Below, one piece after another: positions 20,349 through 29,978 of a stretch of 64,000 nucleotides of DNA. This DNA comes from Muricoccus pecuniae (GTDB lineage: Bacteria > Pseudomonadota > Alphaproteobacteria > Acetobacterales > Acetobacteraceae). Position 1 is the stretch's first letter. Every line of letters begins with the position of its first letter. The notes beneath the pieces are model-generated. The model did not search any database. It had not been told where the DNA came from and saw only the letters and a program-made list of their open reading frames with translations. A program made the translations under genes and the position numbers. Location of the stretch: positions 1-64,000 of the forward strand of contig NZ_JACIJD010000008.1 of NCBI RefSeq assembly GCF_014199205.1, given 5' to 3'.

Positions 20349-23300
20349 TCACGGGTCGAAGCGGTATCGAGCATAGATCAGGCCGCGCGCCTCGCTGAAA
20401 TCCGCCGACTTGTCGTAGCGCGCGGAGGCGCCGATGCGCAGCGACGGGGTGATGGCATATTCGACATCCGCCCGCGCGCCCGCGGTGACCGAGGTCTCGC
20501 GCTGGGCAGGGTAGAAGGCGGAGACGGTCTGGTCGCCCGCCGCCTGGGACTCGAGCACGGCCTGGAGCGCTCCGTTGGTGGGGTAGTAGGGCGCGGTCTT
20601 CTCGCGGAAATAGGCGAAGCCGAGGCTGCCGCCGAGCCGGTAGGCCCAGTTGCCCCGCCGCGCCCGGTAGTCCACCGGGATGGAGGCCCCGACATAGCTC
20701 TGCGGGCTGAAATACCCGCCATGGCCGAGGCTGAAGAGCCGCAGGTTCTTGTCATAGGCGAAGTAGACGAGGTTGAGCCCCGCCACGAGCTCCGCATCGG
20801 GCTCCTGCATGAGCGCGTAGCTCATCCCCGCGCCGACCTCGAGCCGGTTGTTGTCCGCCACGTTGCGCCCGGTGATCGAGGAGTAGCCGCCGCCGGCATA
20901 GGTGTTCAGGCGCCCGGAATTGTACTCGAGCTGCGCGTGGCCGGTGGTGCGCACCACGCCGCCGAAGATCTGGCCGCTCTGCGCGTCCCGCATCCCGGAC
21001 CAGGAGAGCAGGCTGTCCGTCACCGAGCGGCGCTCGCCGCGGAGGCGGAGCTGGAGGGTGTCGGAGAGCCGGGGCGCCACCTCGATTCCGCCGAGGATGT
21101 TCTGCTCGCGGAAGCCGAGGGGGGTGGAGCCGACATCGGCCGTGAAGCCGTTCCGCGCATAGGCGATGCCGAGGCCGACGCCCGAGGCGGACTCGTCCCG
21201 CGGCGTCAGCGCCGCCGCCTGCTGGCGGGTGACCGTCGCGGTCGGCCCGGGAAGGACGACGGCGTTGCTGCCGAAGCGCCGCAGGTTGCGCGTGGAGGCG
21301 TCCAGCCCGCCATTGTCGATGGCCACGCCCTGCACGCGGGCGAGGAGCTCGCCGCCCACCGTGGGCAGGGGCATCGAGGCCTCGGCGCCGACGGAGTACT
21401 CGTTCAGCCGGTCCAGCCCGCCATCGCCCGAGCGGGTGCGGAAGGAGGCATTCGGCGAGAAGCGGCCCGAGGCCTCCTCGTTCACCTCGGCGAGTTGCCG
21501 GCCGATCTCGCTGAGCAGCGGGTCCTCCGAGGCCCGGAGCTGGCTCGGCGTCACGCCGGCCGCCGCCACCCCGGGCGTGCCGGAATCGAGCGGGATATAA
21601 GGCGAGGCCGCTTGCGGCCCCTGCGCCGGGCCCGCCAGCATTGTCCGGCGATAGGGCGCGTCCCCGCCGCCCACCTGCGCCCGCCGCTGGTCCGCCGCGA
21701 GCATCAGGGCCGTGCGGGCCCGCCGCTGGTCGCCGCCGGCGCGGGCCACCCGCGCCTCCATGAGGGAGACGCGAGGATCGTTCGCGTTCAGCAGCCGCCC
21801 CTCGGCGAGATGCGCCTCCGCCGCCGCGATCTCGCGCCGGGCGAGTGCGGCTTCCACCGCGCCGAGACGGGCCTCGACGTTGCGCGGGTCCCGACGCAGC
21901 ACGGCCTCGGCGATCCGGCCCGCCACGCGCGGGTCCTGCGCGCCCTGGTAGGGGCGTGGCGGCTCGGCGGCGATGGCTGACGGGCTCGCGGGCGCGGAGG
22001 CCAGGGGAGCCCCGGGGTTCGAGAGCGCCGCGAGTTGGCGGCGCTGCGCGGGGGCGAGGGACGCCTCCGCCTCGATCTGGCGGAGCAGCCCGGCCGCCTC
22101 GCCCTCCATGCCCGAATCAACCAGCGCGGCTGCCAGGGCGAGCCGCATCGCCGGCGTGGCGGCGCGCTGGGGGGCGAGCAGAAGGCGCAGCGCCTCGCCG
22201 GCCCCTTCGCGGTCACCCGCGCGCAGCAGGGCGCGGAGGGCGCGGAGCCCGGCCTCGCCCGTCGGGTCCGCGCGCCCGGCCATCGCGAGGAGCGCGGCGC
22301 GCCGCCCGGCAGGGGCCTGCTCCATCGCGCCCGATATCTCGGCCTGCCAGCGCAGGCTGCGGAGAAGCCGCACATGGTCGGGGCCGCGAAGGCGGTCCGG
22401 CACGCGCTCGATCAGGGCGGCCGCCTCGGCGAAACGCCCCTCCCCCTCCGCGTGCAGCGCGGCGGCATGGGCGGCCTCGGCGGCGGGCAGGGAGGCGAAG
22501 GCCTCCTCCATCAGGGCGCGCGCCTCGCCGCCCCGGCCCTGGCGGGTGAGCAGGCGCGCGAGGTCGAGCCTCGCCCAGGGGCTCGCGGGGGCGGCGAGAA
22601 GCGCGTCCCGCAGCAGGGCGAGCGACGCCTCGGGATCCTCCGTGCGCGCGGCCTCCAGGCGAAGGGCATCGGCGCGCGCCGAGGTGCCGGGCGCGGCGGC
22701 GCGGGCGAGCGACTCCGCCTCGGCGATCCGGCCCTGGCGCCGGAGGCTCTCCAGCAGCCCGGACCGCGCCGCGGGCAGGAAGGGGCGGCGATGGGCGGCC
22801 GCGCGGAACCGCGCCTCCGCCTCGGCCCACTCCCCCCGGCGCAGGGCAAGCTCGCCGAGCAGCGCCTCGGCCTCGGCGAGGTCCGCCACCTCGCGGCGCG
22901 CGGCGCGGAGGAGCAGCCGCTCCGCCGCCTCGGCGGCGCCGAGAGCCGCGAGGCGCCGCGCCTCGGCCAACTCCGCGGCGAAGGACGCCTCGTCCAGCGC
23001 GCCCGCCCACCGGCGGGCCTCATCGGCCCCGCCGGAGAAGGCGCGGAGGAGGAGGTCGCGCGCCTCCGCGGCGCGGCCCTGGCGCAGCCGGGCGAGGCCC
23101 AGCCCGCCGAGCGCGCCCGGCGCCTCCGGATTGCGGGCGAGGACGGCCTCGTAGGCCGCCGCGGCGCGCGCCGGGTCGCCTGCATCCAGGGCGGCCGTCG
23201 CTTCCTCCGCCGCCGCGGCGCCCGGCTGGGATGTCGCCTCCACGGGCCGGGCCCGACGGAGCGCGCCCTCGATGCCGGCGATCCGCGCATCCGCGGGGGC

Positions 23301-23576
23301 CGCCGCGCGCAGGCGGGTGAGGAAGTCCTGCGCGCCGCCGGGCTGGCCGAGCTCGATCTGCAGCTGGGCAGCGGCGGCGAGGGCGTCCGGGTTGGAAGGA
23401 TGCGCGGCGAGCGCGCGCTCCAGCGCCGCGGCGGCGCGGGCAGGTTGGCCCTGGGCCCGCCAGAAGGAGGCCTGCTCGACGAGCACCCCCACGCCGCCCT
23501 GCGCGAGGGCGGGAGCCGCCGCGAGGCAGGCGAGCGTCGCGGCCGCGGCCAGGAGCTGATGGCGAAGCGAGGTCAT
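20349..23576 (-). CDS. bcsC: Cellulose synthase operon protein C (outer membrane export)
   Basis: A 1075-aa protein with a signal peptide (about 1-25, cleavage after APALA), a long periplasmic TPR superhelix (about 30-700, rich in Ala/Leu/Glu) and a C-terminal beta-barrel (about 705-1075) ending RGLIYARYRFDP, with a terminal aromatic-x-Pro typical of outer membrane proteins only in part. BcsC carries nascent cellulose across the periplasm and outer membrane. The ATG overlaps the bcsAB stop (ATGA). TPR units here are extremely alanine-rich, reflecting the GC bias. Confidence 0.95.
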   Translation of the reverse strand: MTSLRHQLLAAAATLACLAAAPALAQGGVGVLVEQASFWRAQGQPARAAAALERALAAHPSNPDALAAAAQLQIELGQPGGAQDFLTRLRAAAPADARIAGIEGALRRARPVEATSQPGAAAAEEATAALDAGDPARAAAAYEAVLARNPEAPGALGGLGLARLRQGRAAEARDLLLRAFSGGADEARRWAGALDEASFAAELAEARRLAALGAAEAAERLLLRAARREVADLAEAEALLGELALRRGEWAEAEARFRAAAHRRPFLPAARSGLLESLRRQGRIAEAESLARAAAPGTSARADALRLEAARTEDPEASLALLRDALLAAPASPWARLDLARLLTRQGRGGEARALMEEAFASLPAAEAAHAAALHAEGEGRFAEAAALIERVPDRLRGPDHVRLLRSLRWQAEISGAMEQAPAGRRAALLAMAGRADPTGEAGLRALRALLRAGDREGAGEALRLLLAPQRAATPAMRLALAAALVDSGMEGEAAGLLRQIEAEASLAPAQRRQLAALSNPGAPLASAPASPSAIAAEPPRPYQGAQDPRVAGRIAEAVLRRDPRNVEARLGAVEAALARREIAAAEAHLAEGRLLNANDPRVSLMEARVARAGGDQRRARTALMLAADQRRAQVGGGDAPYRRTMLAGPAQGPQAASPYIPLDSGTPGVAAAGVTPSQLRASEDPLLSEIGRQLAEVNEEASGRFSPNASFRTRSGDGGLDRLNEYSVGAEASMPLPTVGGELLARVQGVAIDNGGLDASTRNLRRFGSNAVVLPGPTATVTRQQAAALTPRDESASGVGLGIAYARNGFTADVGSTPLGFREQNILGGIEVAPRLSDTLQLRLRGERRSVTDSLLSWSGMRDAQSGQIFGGVVRTTGHAQLEYNSGRLNTYAGGGYSSITGRNVADNNRLEVGAGMSYALMQEPDAELVAGLNLVYFAYDKNLRLFSLGHGGYFSPQSYVGASIPVDYRARRGNWAYRLGGSLGFAYFREKTAPYYPTNGALQAVLESQAAGDQTVSAFYPAQRETSVTAGARADVEYAITPSLRIGASARYDKSADFSEARGLIYARYRFDP

Positions 23577-26500
23577 GCGCGGATCCTCAGCCGGTTGATC
23601 GCCCGGCGGCGCAGCGTCCAGTAGAGCGGGACCGCGACGGCCAGCGCCGCGATCACGAGCAGGCCGAGCATCAGGTCCGGCCGCGTCGCGAGGTAGCGCT
23701 GCGGAAGCAGCGTCACGGGCAGGCTGCCCACCCCGTAGTTGCGGGAGACCTTGAAGGACTGCACGCGGCCATTCGCGAGATAGGCGACGTCGCCCTGGAT
23801 GCGGGGCTGCTGCTCGGTGTCGCGCAGCGCGGCCACCATCGCCTCCATGCCCTGCGGGTTGGACCCCGTGAGGGCGATGACCGAGCGCTCGGCGTTCAGC
23901 GGGCTCTGGAAGCCGATCAGCATCCCGCTCCCCTCGCCCGCCGCGCCGCCGAGGGTGGCCGTCAGCCGCTCCCGCTCCAGGCGCCGGTCGTCGGAGAGGA
24001 ACACGTTGCGGAAGCTCTCCAGCGCGTCGGGCAGGGCGACGTTCACGCGGTTGCCCTCGACCGTGATCGGGCCGTCGCGCAGCAGCGTCGTCAGCGCGGG
24101 CTGCCGGTTCAGCGGCCCGATGACGAGGAGGTCGCGCGCGGCCACCGTCTCCAGCCCGCCCGGCCGCGCCACGTCGATCCGGGTCGCGGGATAGCCGACG
24201 ATGGAGGCGAGGCGGCCGATGAGGTTGAGCGTGGAGGAGATCTCGAGCGAGGTCGCCCGGTCCGGCAGGATCACCGCCGTCGAGGAGAGATCCGCCATCT
24301 TCGTGTAGGGGAAGCCGCTGCCGACGAAATAGGCGAGGTTCGGCAGCTCCGTGTAGCGGTAGGCGGCGGAGAGATCGATCGTGCTGTCCGGATCGATCGA
24401 GGAGCGGATGTCGCCCGGCACGCTCACGCAGTCGCCCCGGTTGAGCGGGCGCAGGTCGAAGCGGAACTGCAGCTCGTTCAGGCCGAAGACGAGATAGGGC
24501 GGCAGGCCCACCTGCCCCTCGCCCCGCTCGGCCGCGGCGCTCGTCCCGATGGTGCGGTTCAGCCAGGGCCAGGGCCAGGCCGCCCCCGCTTCGCGCAGCG
24601 GGAAGGACTTGAGGTAGACGTCGTTCAGCGCGGCATCGAGGCGGGAGACGGCGAGGTCCAGGATCGGACCGGGCGGCGCGCGGAAGCGCACGTCCACCGG
24701 CAGGTTGCGGTCGCGGAAGGTGTAGAGGTCGGGCGCGGTGCGGAAGGGCACGGAGACCGGGCCGGGCACGTAGCCGTAGGACTGCAGTTCGGAGGGGTCC
24801 ACCAGCTCGCCGAAGCGAACGGGGCGGTCGTTCCTGATCCAGCGCGGCGCGTCATAGGGCCGGCGCGCCGGAAGGTCGGCGACCTGGACCGTCGCGGTCT
24901 CGCCGGAAAGCCCCTCCTTCGCCGTCGCCAGCACCTGCGCCGCTACGGCGGCCTCGGCCCCCGACCGCCCGCCAACGAGGAGGAGGACCGAGTTCGGGTC
25001 GTTGGGGTTCGGCAGGATGGCAAGCGTCGGGCCGTCCATCCGGGGCAGGGTCAGGCCGGGAAGGGAATCGGAGCCCGTCGCGATCACCACCGCGTTGCCG
25101 CGGGAGGGTACGACCGCGCTGACCGGGAAGCTGGAGCCGCGGTAATCCGCCTGCACCGCGAACCAGGAGGAGGCGATAATCGCGGCGCGCACCGCGTCGT
25201 TACCCGCTCCCTCGGCCATGACGACGGGCAGCACCAGCGGCTCGCGCAGCAGCCGGGGGTCGAAGAACGGCTCGGGCAGCCGCGCGAGGTCCCTCGCGAG
25301 CGGCAGCCGCTCGAGGGTGAGCTGCAGCGTCGAGAGGTCGGACACCGTGGACCAGAGCAGGCCCGAGAGGGGGTCGTTGCACTCCACCGCGTAGCGGCCG
25401 GTGAAGCGCATGTTCAGCCGGTTGCTGTCGGCGAAGAAGACCGGGTTGATCGGGAACTCGACGGGGCCGAAGGCCGGGCGCGCGCGGTCGGGGGTGATCG
25501 CGCCGACGAACTGCTCGTTCATCGTGATCGCGATCTGCGACAACTCCGGGATCAGCCCGGGGCTCGTCGCGCCCTGCAGCGTCAGGCGCGCGGCGGTCAC
25601 CACCTCGTCCGACCGGATGCCGAAGAGGATGCCCTGCAGGTCCGCGAGGCCACGAAGCTGCATCGGGCTGCGCAAGCCGAGCTGGCGGAGGGTGCGGGTT
25701 TCAGTGCGCGTCCCCGCGGCCGGCGTGGCCTCCCCGCCGAAGGTGACGGGCGCGGAGGGCGCGATCGGCGGCGCCCCGGCCGGCGCCACGCGGGGGCCGC
25801 CGGGCACGGCCGAGCCCGGCGCGTAGGAGGGCAGCCCGCCCGGAAGCGGCGCGGGAGCGAAGGGGGCCGGCGCCGTGCCGGGCAGAGGCGGCGGCGTGAA
25901 GCCGCCCTGGCCGATGGCGGGAGGCGGGGTGGGCGCCTGGCTGCGCGGGACCTGGGCCCCGGCCGTCGCCGGCAGGAGACCCACCAGCAGGAGGGCGGCC
26001 GATCGCCTGGCCCGCTCCACCTTGCGCGCGCGCCCCGCTTCGGCTGCGCGCGGGGCAACGGCGGCCGGCGCGGGCCGCGACGAAGCCGCGGCGACCGCGG
26101 CGCGCGCGGCCGCGCGGCGGGCGCGACGGGCCTTGAGGGAGAACTGGCTCTCGCCGCGGAACAGGCCGCCGATGCTGCGCAGGACCTCGCCGAGCGAGCG
26201 CAACGGCCGGTCCGTCCGCACGTCGTCCCAGTCCACCCAGGCATCGGCGCGCCCGAGCACGACGCGGGTGATGTTGCCCTCGTCCCGGACATCCTCGGGC
26301 GCGAAACGCACCTGCAAGCGGCCATCCTGCCAGCGCAGGACCTCGGCGGGAATCGCGACGCGTTCCGGACCCAAGTCGATCTCCAGTGTCACCATTGCAT
26401 TGTCGGGCAGGCCGTCTGGCCGGGGGACGAGCGCGGCCGCGCCGCCCAGGGAGAGGTCTCGCGTCTCTCCCGGGACGAGCCTGCCGTCGGGAAGGACGAC

Positions 26501-28219
26501 GTTCACCGGCAGCACGGCGCCGATGCGCGCGCGCTCGCGCACCTGCCGCCGCTCGCGCCCGACCGCGAGGCCGGCCAGCACCGTCAACAGGGAGAGGAAC
26601 ACCCAGACCGTGTTGAGGGCGTTGGCCTGGAACTCGAGCGACTCCGGGTCGTTCGCCGACATCCCGTAGATGCCGGACAGCATCCCGAGCACCAGGATGA
26701 CCGCGAGGACGAAGTTCGGCCCGGTCGCGCGGAAGTCGAAATAGCCCTCGTCCAGCGTGCCGCCCTTGTCCGTGACGTTGAACTTACCCTTCTTCGGATC
26801 CAGCAGCGTCGTCAGCACGACGGGCAGGAGATAGAGGGCGAGCACCGTCTCGTAGATCTCGGACCAGAAAGAGTGGCGCACACGGGCCTGCAGCTTCGAG
26901 TTCGTCATCACCGCGTGGACCACGTGCGGACCGGCATAGGCCACGATGGCGAGCGGGGAGGCCGCGATGATGTTCTGCCCGAAGAGCAGGAAGGCGAGCG
27001 GGGAGGTGAGGAATACGAAGCGCGGCAGCGGGAAGAGGAAGTGCCACATCGAGGAGACGTAGCAGAAGCGCTGCGTGATCGAGAGGCCGGGCCCGAGCAG
27101 CGGGTTGTCCACGCGGAAGATCTGCACCATCCCGCGCGCCCAGCGCATGCGCTGGCCGATATGCGCGATCAGCCGGTCCGTCGCGAGGCCCGCGGCCAGG
27201 GGCAGGCGGAGATAGGCCGTCCGCCAGCCCAGGCGCTGCATCTTGAGGCTGCAATGGCAGTCCTCGGTCACGGTCTGGGTCGGGACGCCGCCCACCTCCT
27301 CCAGCGCCGTGCGCCGGATGACGGCGCAGGAACCACAGAAGAAGGTGGCGTTCCAGAGGTCGTTCCCCTGCTGGATCAGCCCGTAGAAGAGCAGCCCCTC
27401 ATTCGGCACCCGGGTTCCGGAGGCGAGATTCCGCTCGAACGGGTCGGGGGAGTAGAAGTGGTGCGGCGTCTGCACCATCGCGAGCCCCGCGTCCCGCATC
27501 ATCCAGCCGAGGGTCATCTGCAGGAAGGCGCGCGTCGCTGCGTGGTCGCAGTCGAAGATCACGACGTACTCGCCGCTCGTCTTCGAGAGGGCGTGGTTGA
27601 TGTTGCCGGCCTTCGCGCCCTTGTTGTCCGGGCGGACCATGTAGCCGCACCCTACCCCCTCGCAGAAGGCGCGGAACTCCTCGCGCCGGCCGTCGTCGAG
27701 CAGCAGGACGTTCATCTTGTGGCGCGGCCAGTCCATGGCGAGCGCGGCGAAGATCGTCGGCTTCACCACTTCGAGCGGCTCGTTGTAGGTCGGGATGAAC
27801 ACGTCGACCGTCGGCCACTCCTCCGGGTCCTCCGGCAGCGGCGCCGGGCGGCGCTCGAGCGGCCAGAGCGACTGCAGGTAGGACAACAGCAGCGCGACGA
27901 CGGCGTAGATCTCGGCCAGGAGCAGCCCGGTGCCGAGGAAGGTGGAGAGAAAGCTCGTGTAGTCGAGCGTGTCCGTGATCCGCCAATAGATGTAGCGCGT
28001 CGAGATCACGCCCGAGAGGAGGGCGAGGAAGACGAGCGTGCCGCGCCCGGGGACGAGGGAGGCGATGCAGAAGACGAGCAGGCAGCCGACCGCGACCCAG
28101 GCCTGCGGCTCGGCTTCGAGCGGCGCCACGACGAAGGGTAGTGCGACGACGAAGCCGAACAGCGTGGCCAGCCGGGCGAGCCAGACGCTCCCGCCGACGA
28201 TCCGGGTGAGCCGCCTCAC
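23573..28219 (-). CDS. bcsAB: Cellulose synthase catalytic and membrane-anchored subunits, fused BcsAB
   Basis: A 1548-aa fusion. Residues about 1-700 are BcsA: transmembrane helices, a GT2 core with D175/D176 (LLDDG), DCD (223-225), TED (318-320) and QRMRW (356-360), the gating loop FNVT (480-483), and a PilZ domain (about 555-660) with arginines in RERRQVRER and DLSLGG (588-593), so c-di-GMP activation is expected. After a basic Ala-rich linker, a signal-like segment (about 738-756, SAALLLVGLLPATAGAQ) starts the BcsB half, which ends in a membrane anchor (about 1517-1540). Fusion is known from Komagataeibacter AcsAB (about 1550 aa). The GTG start overlaps the bcsQ stop (GTGA). The residues after TED are CHC, unlike the usual AHT. 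Confidence 0.96.
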   Translation of the reverse strand: MRRLTRIVGGSVWLARLATLFGFVVALPFVVAPLEAEPQAWVAVGCLLVFCIASLVPGRGTLVFLALLSGVISTRYIYWRITDTLDYTSFLSTFLGTGLLLAEIYAVVALLLSYLQSLWPLERRPAPLPEDPEEWPTVDVFIPTYNEPLEVVKPTIFAALAMDWPRHKMNVLLLDDGRREEFRAFCEGVGCGYMVRPDNKGAKAGNINHALSKTSGEYVVIFDCDHAATRAFLQMTLGWMMRDAGLAMVQTPHHFYSPDPFERNLASGTRVPNEGLLFYGLIQQGNDLWNATFFCGSCAVIRRTALEEVGGVPTQTVTEDCHCSLKMQRLGWRTAYLRLPLAAGLATDRLIAHIGQRMRWARGMVQIFRVDNPLLGPGLSITQRFCYVSSMWHFLFPLPRFVFLTSPLAFLLFGQNIIAASPLAIVAYAGPHVVHAVMTNSKLQARVRHSFWSEIYETVLALYLLPVVLTTLLDPKKGKFNVTDKGGTLDEGYFDFRATGPNFVLAVILVLGMLSGIYGMSANDPESLEFQANALNTVWVFLSLLTVLAGLAVGRERRQVRERARIGAVLPVNVVLPDGRLVPGETRDLSLGGAAALVPRPDGLPDNAMVTLEIDLGPERVAIPAEVLRWQDGRLQVRFAPEDVRDEGNITRVVLGRADAWVDWDDVRTDRPLRSLGEVLRSIGGLFRGESQFSLKARRARRAAARAAVAAASSRPAPAAVAPRAAEAGRARKVERARRSAALLLVGLLPATAGAQVPRSQAPTPPPAIGQGGFTPPPLPGTAPAPFAPAPLPGGLPSYAPGSAVPGGPRVAPAGAPPIAPSAPVTFGGEATPAAGTRTETRTLRQLGLRSPMQLRGLADLQGILFGIRSDEVVTAARLTLQGATSPGLIPELSQIAITMNEQFVGAITPDRARPAFGPVEFPINPVFFADSNRLNMRFTGRYAVECNDPLSGLLWSTVSDLSTLQLTLERLPLARDLARLPEPFFDPRLLREPLVLPVVMAEGAGNDAVRAAIIASSWFAVQADYRGSSFPVSAVVPSRGNAVVIATGSDSLPGLTLPRMDGPTLAILPNPNDPNSVLLLVGGRSGAEAAVAAQVLATAKEGLSGETATVQVADLPARRPYDAPRWIRNDRPVRFGELVDPSELQSYGYVPGPVSVPFRTAPDLYTFRDRNLPVDVRFRAPPGPILDLAVSRLDAALNDVYLKSFPLREAGAAWPWPWLNRTIGTSAAAERGEGQVGLPPYLVFGLNELQFRFDLRPLNRGDCVSVPGDIRSSIDPDSTIDLSAAYRYTELPNLAYFVGSGFPYTKMADLSSTAVILPDRATSLEISSTLNLIGRLASIVGYPATRIDVARPGGLETVAARDLLVIGPLNRQPALTTLLRDGPITVEGNRVNVALPDALESFRNVFLSDDRRLERERLTATLGGAAGEGSGMLIGFQSPLNAERSVIALTGSNPQGMEAMVAALRDTEQQPRIQGDVAYLANGRVQSFKVSRNYGVGSLPVTLLPQRYLATRPDLMLGLLVIAALAVAVPLYWTLRRRAINRLRIRA

Positions 28220-29070
28220 CGGAAGGCCTCGGCCGGCGGCCTGGCCATGCCCAGGGGACGCTCGAAGCCCGCATGGTCAGGAGGAGCGGGGAAGGCCACC
28301 GCGCCGGGCGGCGGCAGCGCCGCGGAGATGAGCCTGGCAACCTCCTTCAGGTCGGAGGCGGCACGGCTGTCGGGGGCGTGGTCGAGAAGCAGGCGCTGGC
28401 AGGCGAGGCTCTCGGCAACCGTCTCCTCGCGGCTCATCGCGCCGAGCATACGGAAGCCGAGATGCCGCGCGACCGCCTCGGCCGAGGCGCGCGACAGGCG
28501 CGAGGCGAGATCCACGCCGTTCAGCACCACGCGCAGCCGGCCCGCCAGCAGCGCGGCCATGGTGCCCGTGCCGAGGAAGCGCCCGCTCTCGATCTCGGGC
28601 ACCAGCGCGGCGCTGATCGCCTCGGCCTGGAGCACGCCGATCACCATCGTCGCCATCGGCGCGAGGGTGGCGAGGGCCTGCGAAGGGCCCGGGGGCAGAT
28701 CTGCCACCACCACCAGCCCTGGCTCGGCCAGCATCTCGCGCACGGGCGCGCCCAGAAGGTCCGAATCGCGGTCCAGCGCCACGGCGAGGTCCAGCGCGCC
28801 GCGCAGGTCCGTCGCGCCGTGCGGGAGAAGGAGCACCCCCGACGCGGTCTGGCGCAACTGCCCGCGCCAGTCACCGCCGCTGCGCAGCCCCGCCATGAAC
28901 CCTACCCGGTCGGAGAGAGGCACGCCGAAATGGAGGCGGAGCGCGTTCTGGGCGTCGAGGTCGATCGCGAGGACCCGGTGCCCGAGGCGCTGCAGCCCAT
29001 CGGCGATGTTGGCGGCGAGCGTGGTCTTGCCGACCCCGCCCTTGGGCGACGCGAAGCAGATGAGGGACAC
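28216..29070 (-). CDS. bcsQ: Cellulose biosynthesis protein BcsQ (MinD/ParA-type ATPase)
   Basis: A 284-aa ATPase with the deviant Walker A KGGVGKTT (10-17) and the second motif LAIDLDAQNALRLHFG (about 34-49). BcsQ (YhjQ) helps assemble and place the synthase at the inner membrane. The start is a GTG with AGGAG 9 nt upstream, giving SLICFASPKGGVGKT. The C-terminal 25 residues are Pro-rich. Its stop overlaps the bcsAB start, so the two are coupled. In typical Komagataeibacter operons this position holds ccpAx/bcsH instead. Confidence 0.92.
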   Translation of the reverse strand: MSLICFASPKGGVGKTTLAANIADGLQRLGHRVLAIDLDAQNALRLHFGVPLSDRVGFMAGLRSGGDWRGQLRQTASGVLLLPHGATDLRGALDLAVALDRDSDLLGAPVREMLAEPGLVVVADLPPGPSQALATLAPMATMVIGVLQAEAISAALVPEIESGRFLGTGTMAALLAGRLRVVLNGVDLASRLSRASAEAVARHLGFRMLGAMSREETVAESLACQRLLLDHAPDSRAASDLKEVARLISAALPPPGAVAFPAPPDHAGFERPLGMARPPAEAFR

Positions 29071-29086
29071 GGCTTAGCTCCTGGAC

Positions 29087-29893
29087 TCAGGCCGCGGAAC
29101 GGTGGGAGCGGACACCTGCCGCGACGCGCCGCAGCAGCTCCGGGAGGGCAATGTCCACCCGGCTGGCCGGCCACTGCCGTGGGGAGGGCTGGGCTGGGCC
29201 GGTGCGCAGCGTGTCGCCGAGGGCGTCGAGCAGGGGGTAGTGGACGGCCGATGCGCCGCTGCCCGTGCCGTAGCCCATGAGCGCGTCCAGCAAGGAGGAG
29301 CCGGTGCTGATCCCCGGCGAGGGCCGCCCGGTGCCGGATGCGGGGGCAAGCTGCGAAGGGCCTGCCTGCCCCGAATGAGCCGGCCGTGCGGCAGCCGCCT
29401 GCATCGCGAGCGCGACCGGGCCCGGGAAGGGCTGGGCCGGAGCCGGCTGCTGCGGCCGGGCCGGGGCCGCCAGGAGTGTCTGCAACAGATTCTGCCCGCC
29501 AGCCTGGGCCACGGGCGACGGCGTGGGTGCGGCCGGCCGTATCGCCTGGAAGGCCGGTGCCGCGGGCATCCGGACCGGCTCCTGTGCGGGGCGGACGACC
29601 TGCAGCGGGGCAGGGCCAGCCTGACCGGGATGCGGAGCCGGCAGCGGCTGGGCGGTGTGGGCTTCCGGGACCGACCGGGGCGCGGGGGCCTCTGCGGGCT
29701 CCGCAGACACACCGAGAACCGTGTCCGGGGAAAGGTCGGACACCCCGGCCAGCGCGTCTCCCAGAATGTTGAAGCGCGATTCCTCGGGAACCGGGGGAGG
29801 ATTACGGACCGGCTCGTTCCCGAAGCTGCGGTACTTCAGCGAGGGAGTTCCCAACGCTGCCGCCATGCGGGCAACATCCGTGTCCTGACGCAT
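29087..29893 (-). CDS. Proline/alanine-rich cellulose accessory protein, BcsO/BcsR-like
   Basis: A 268-aa protein. Its N-terminus (MRQDTDVARMAAALGTPSLK then YRSFGNEP) resembles the BcsR/BcsO pattern of a short helix followed by L-P-x-(L/I)-x-Y. The middle (about 55-185) is low-complexity Pro/Ala/Gln, and the C-terminus has a more ordered piece (LLDALMGYG, then VDIALPELLRRVAAGV). Proline-rich partners of BcsQ are known as BcsO or BcsP. The assignment rests on the N-terminal pattern and the position next to bcsQ. The ATG is preferred over a TTG two codons upstream. Gap to bcsQ is 16 bp. Confidence 0.6.
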   Translation of the reverse strand: MRQDTDVARMAAALGTPSLKYRSFGNEPVRNPPPVPEESRFNILGDALAGVSDLSPDTVLGVSAEPAEAPAPRSVPEAHTAQPLPAPHPGQAGPAPLQVVRPAQEPVRMPAAPAFQAIRPAAPTPSPVAQAGGQNLLQTLLAAPARPQQPAPAQPFPGPVALAMQAAAARPAHSGQAGPSQLAPASGTGRPSPGISTGSSLLDALMGYGTGSGASAVHYPLLDALGDTLRTGPAQPSPRQWPASRVDIALPELLRRVAAGVRSHRSAA

Positions 29894-29978
29894 CCCCAAC
29901 TCCCGTACGCCGGCGGCGCTCGTCGCCCCCTGCCGCCCAGAAGATCACATTATCGCAAGTTGCGGTGTTCGAGCCAGA

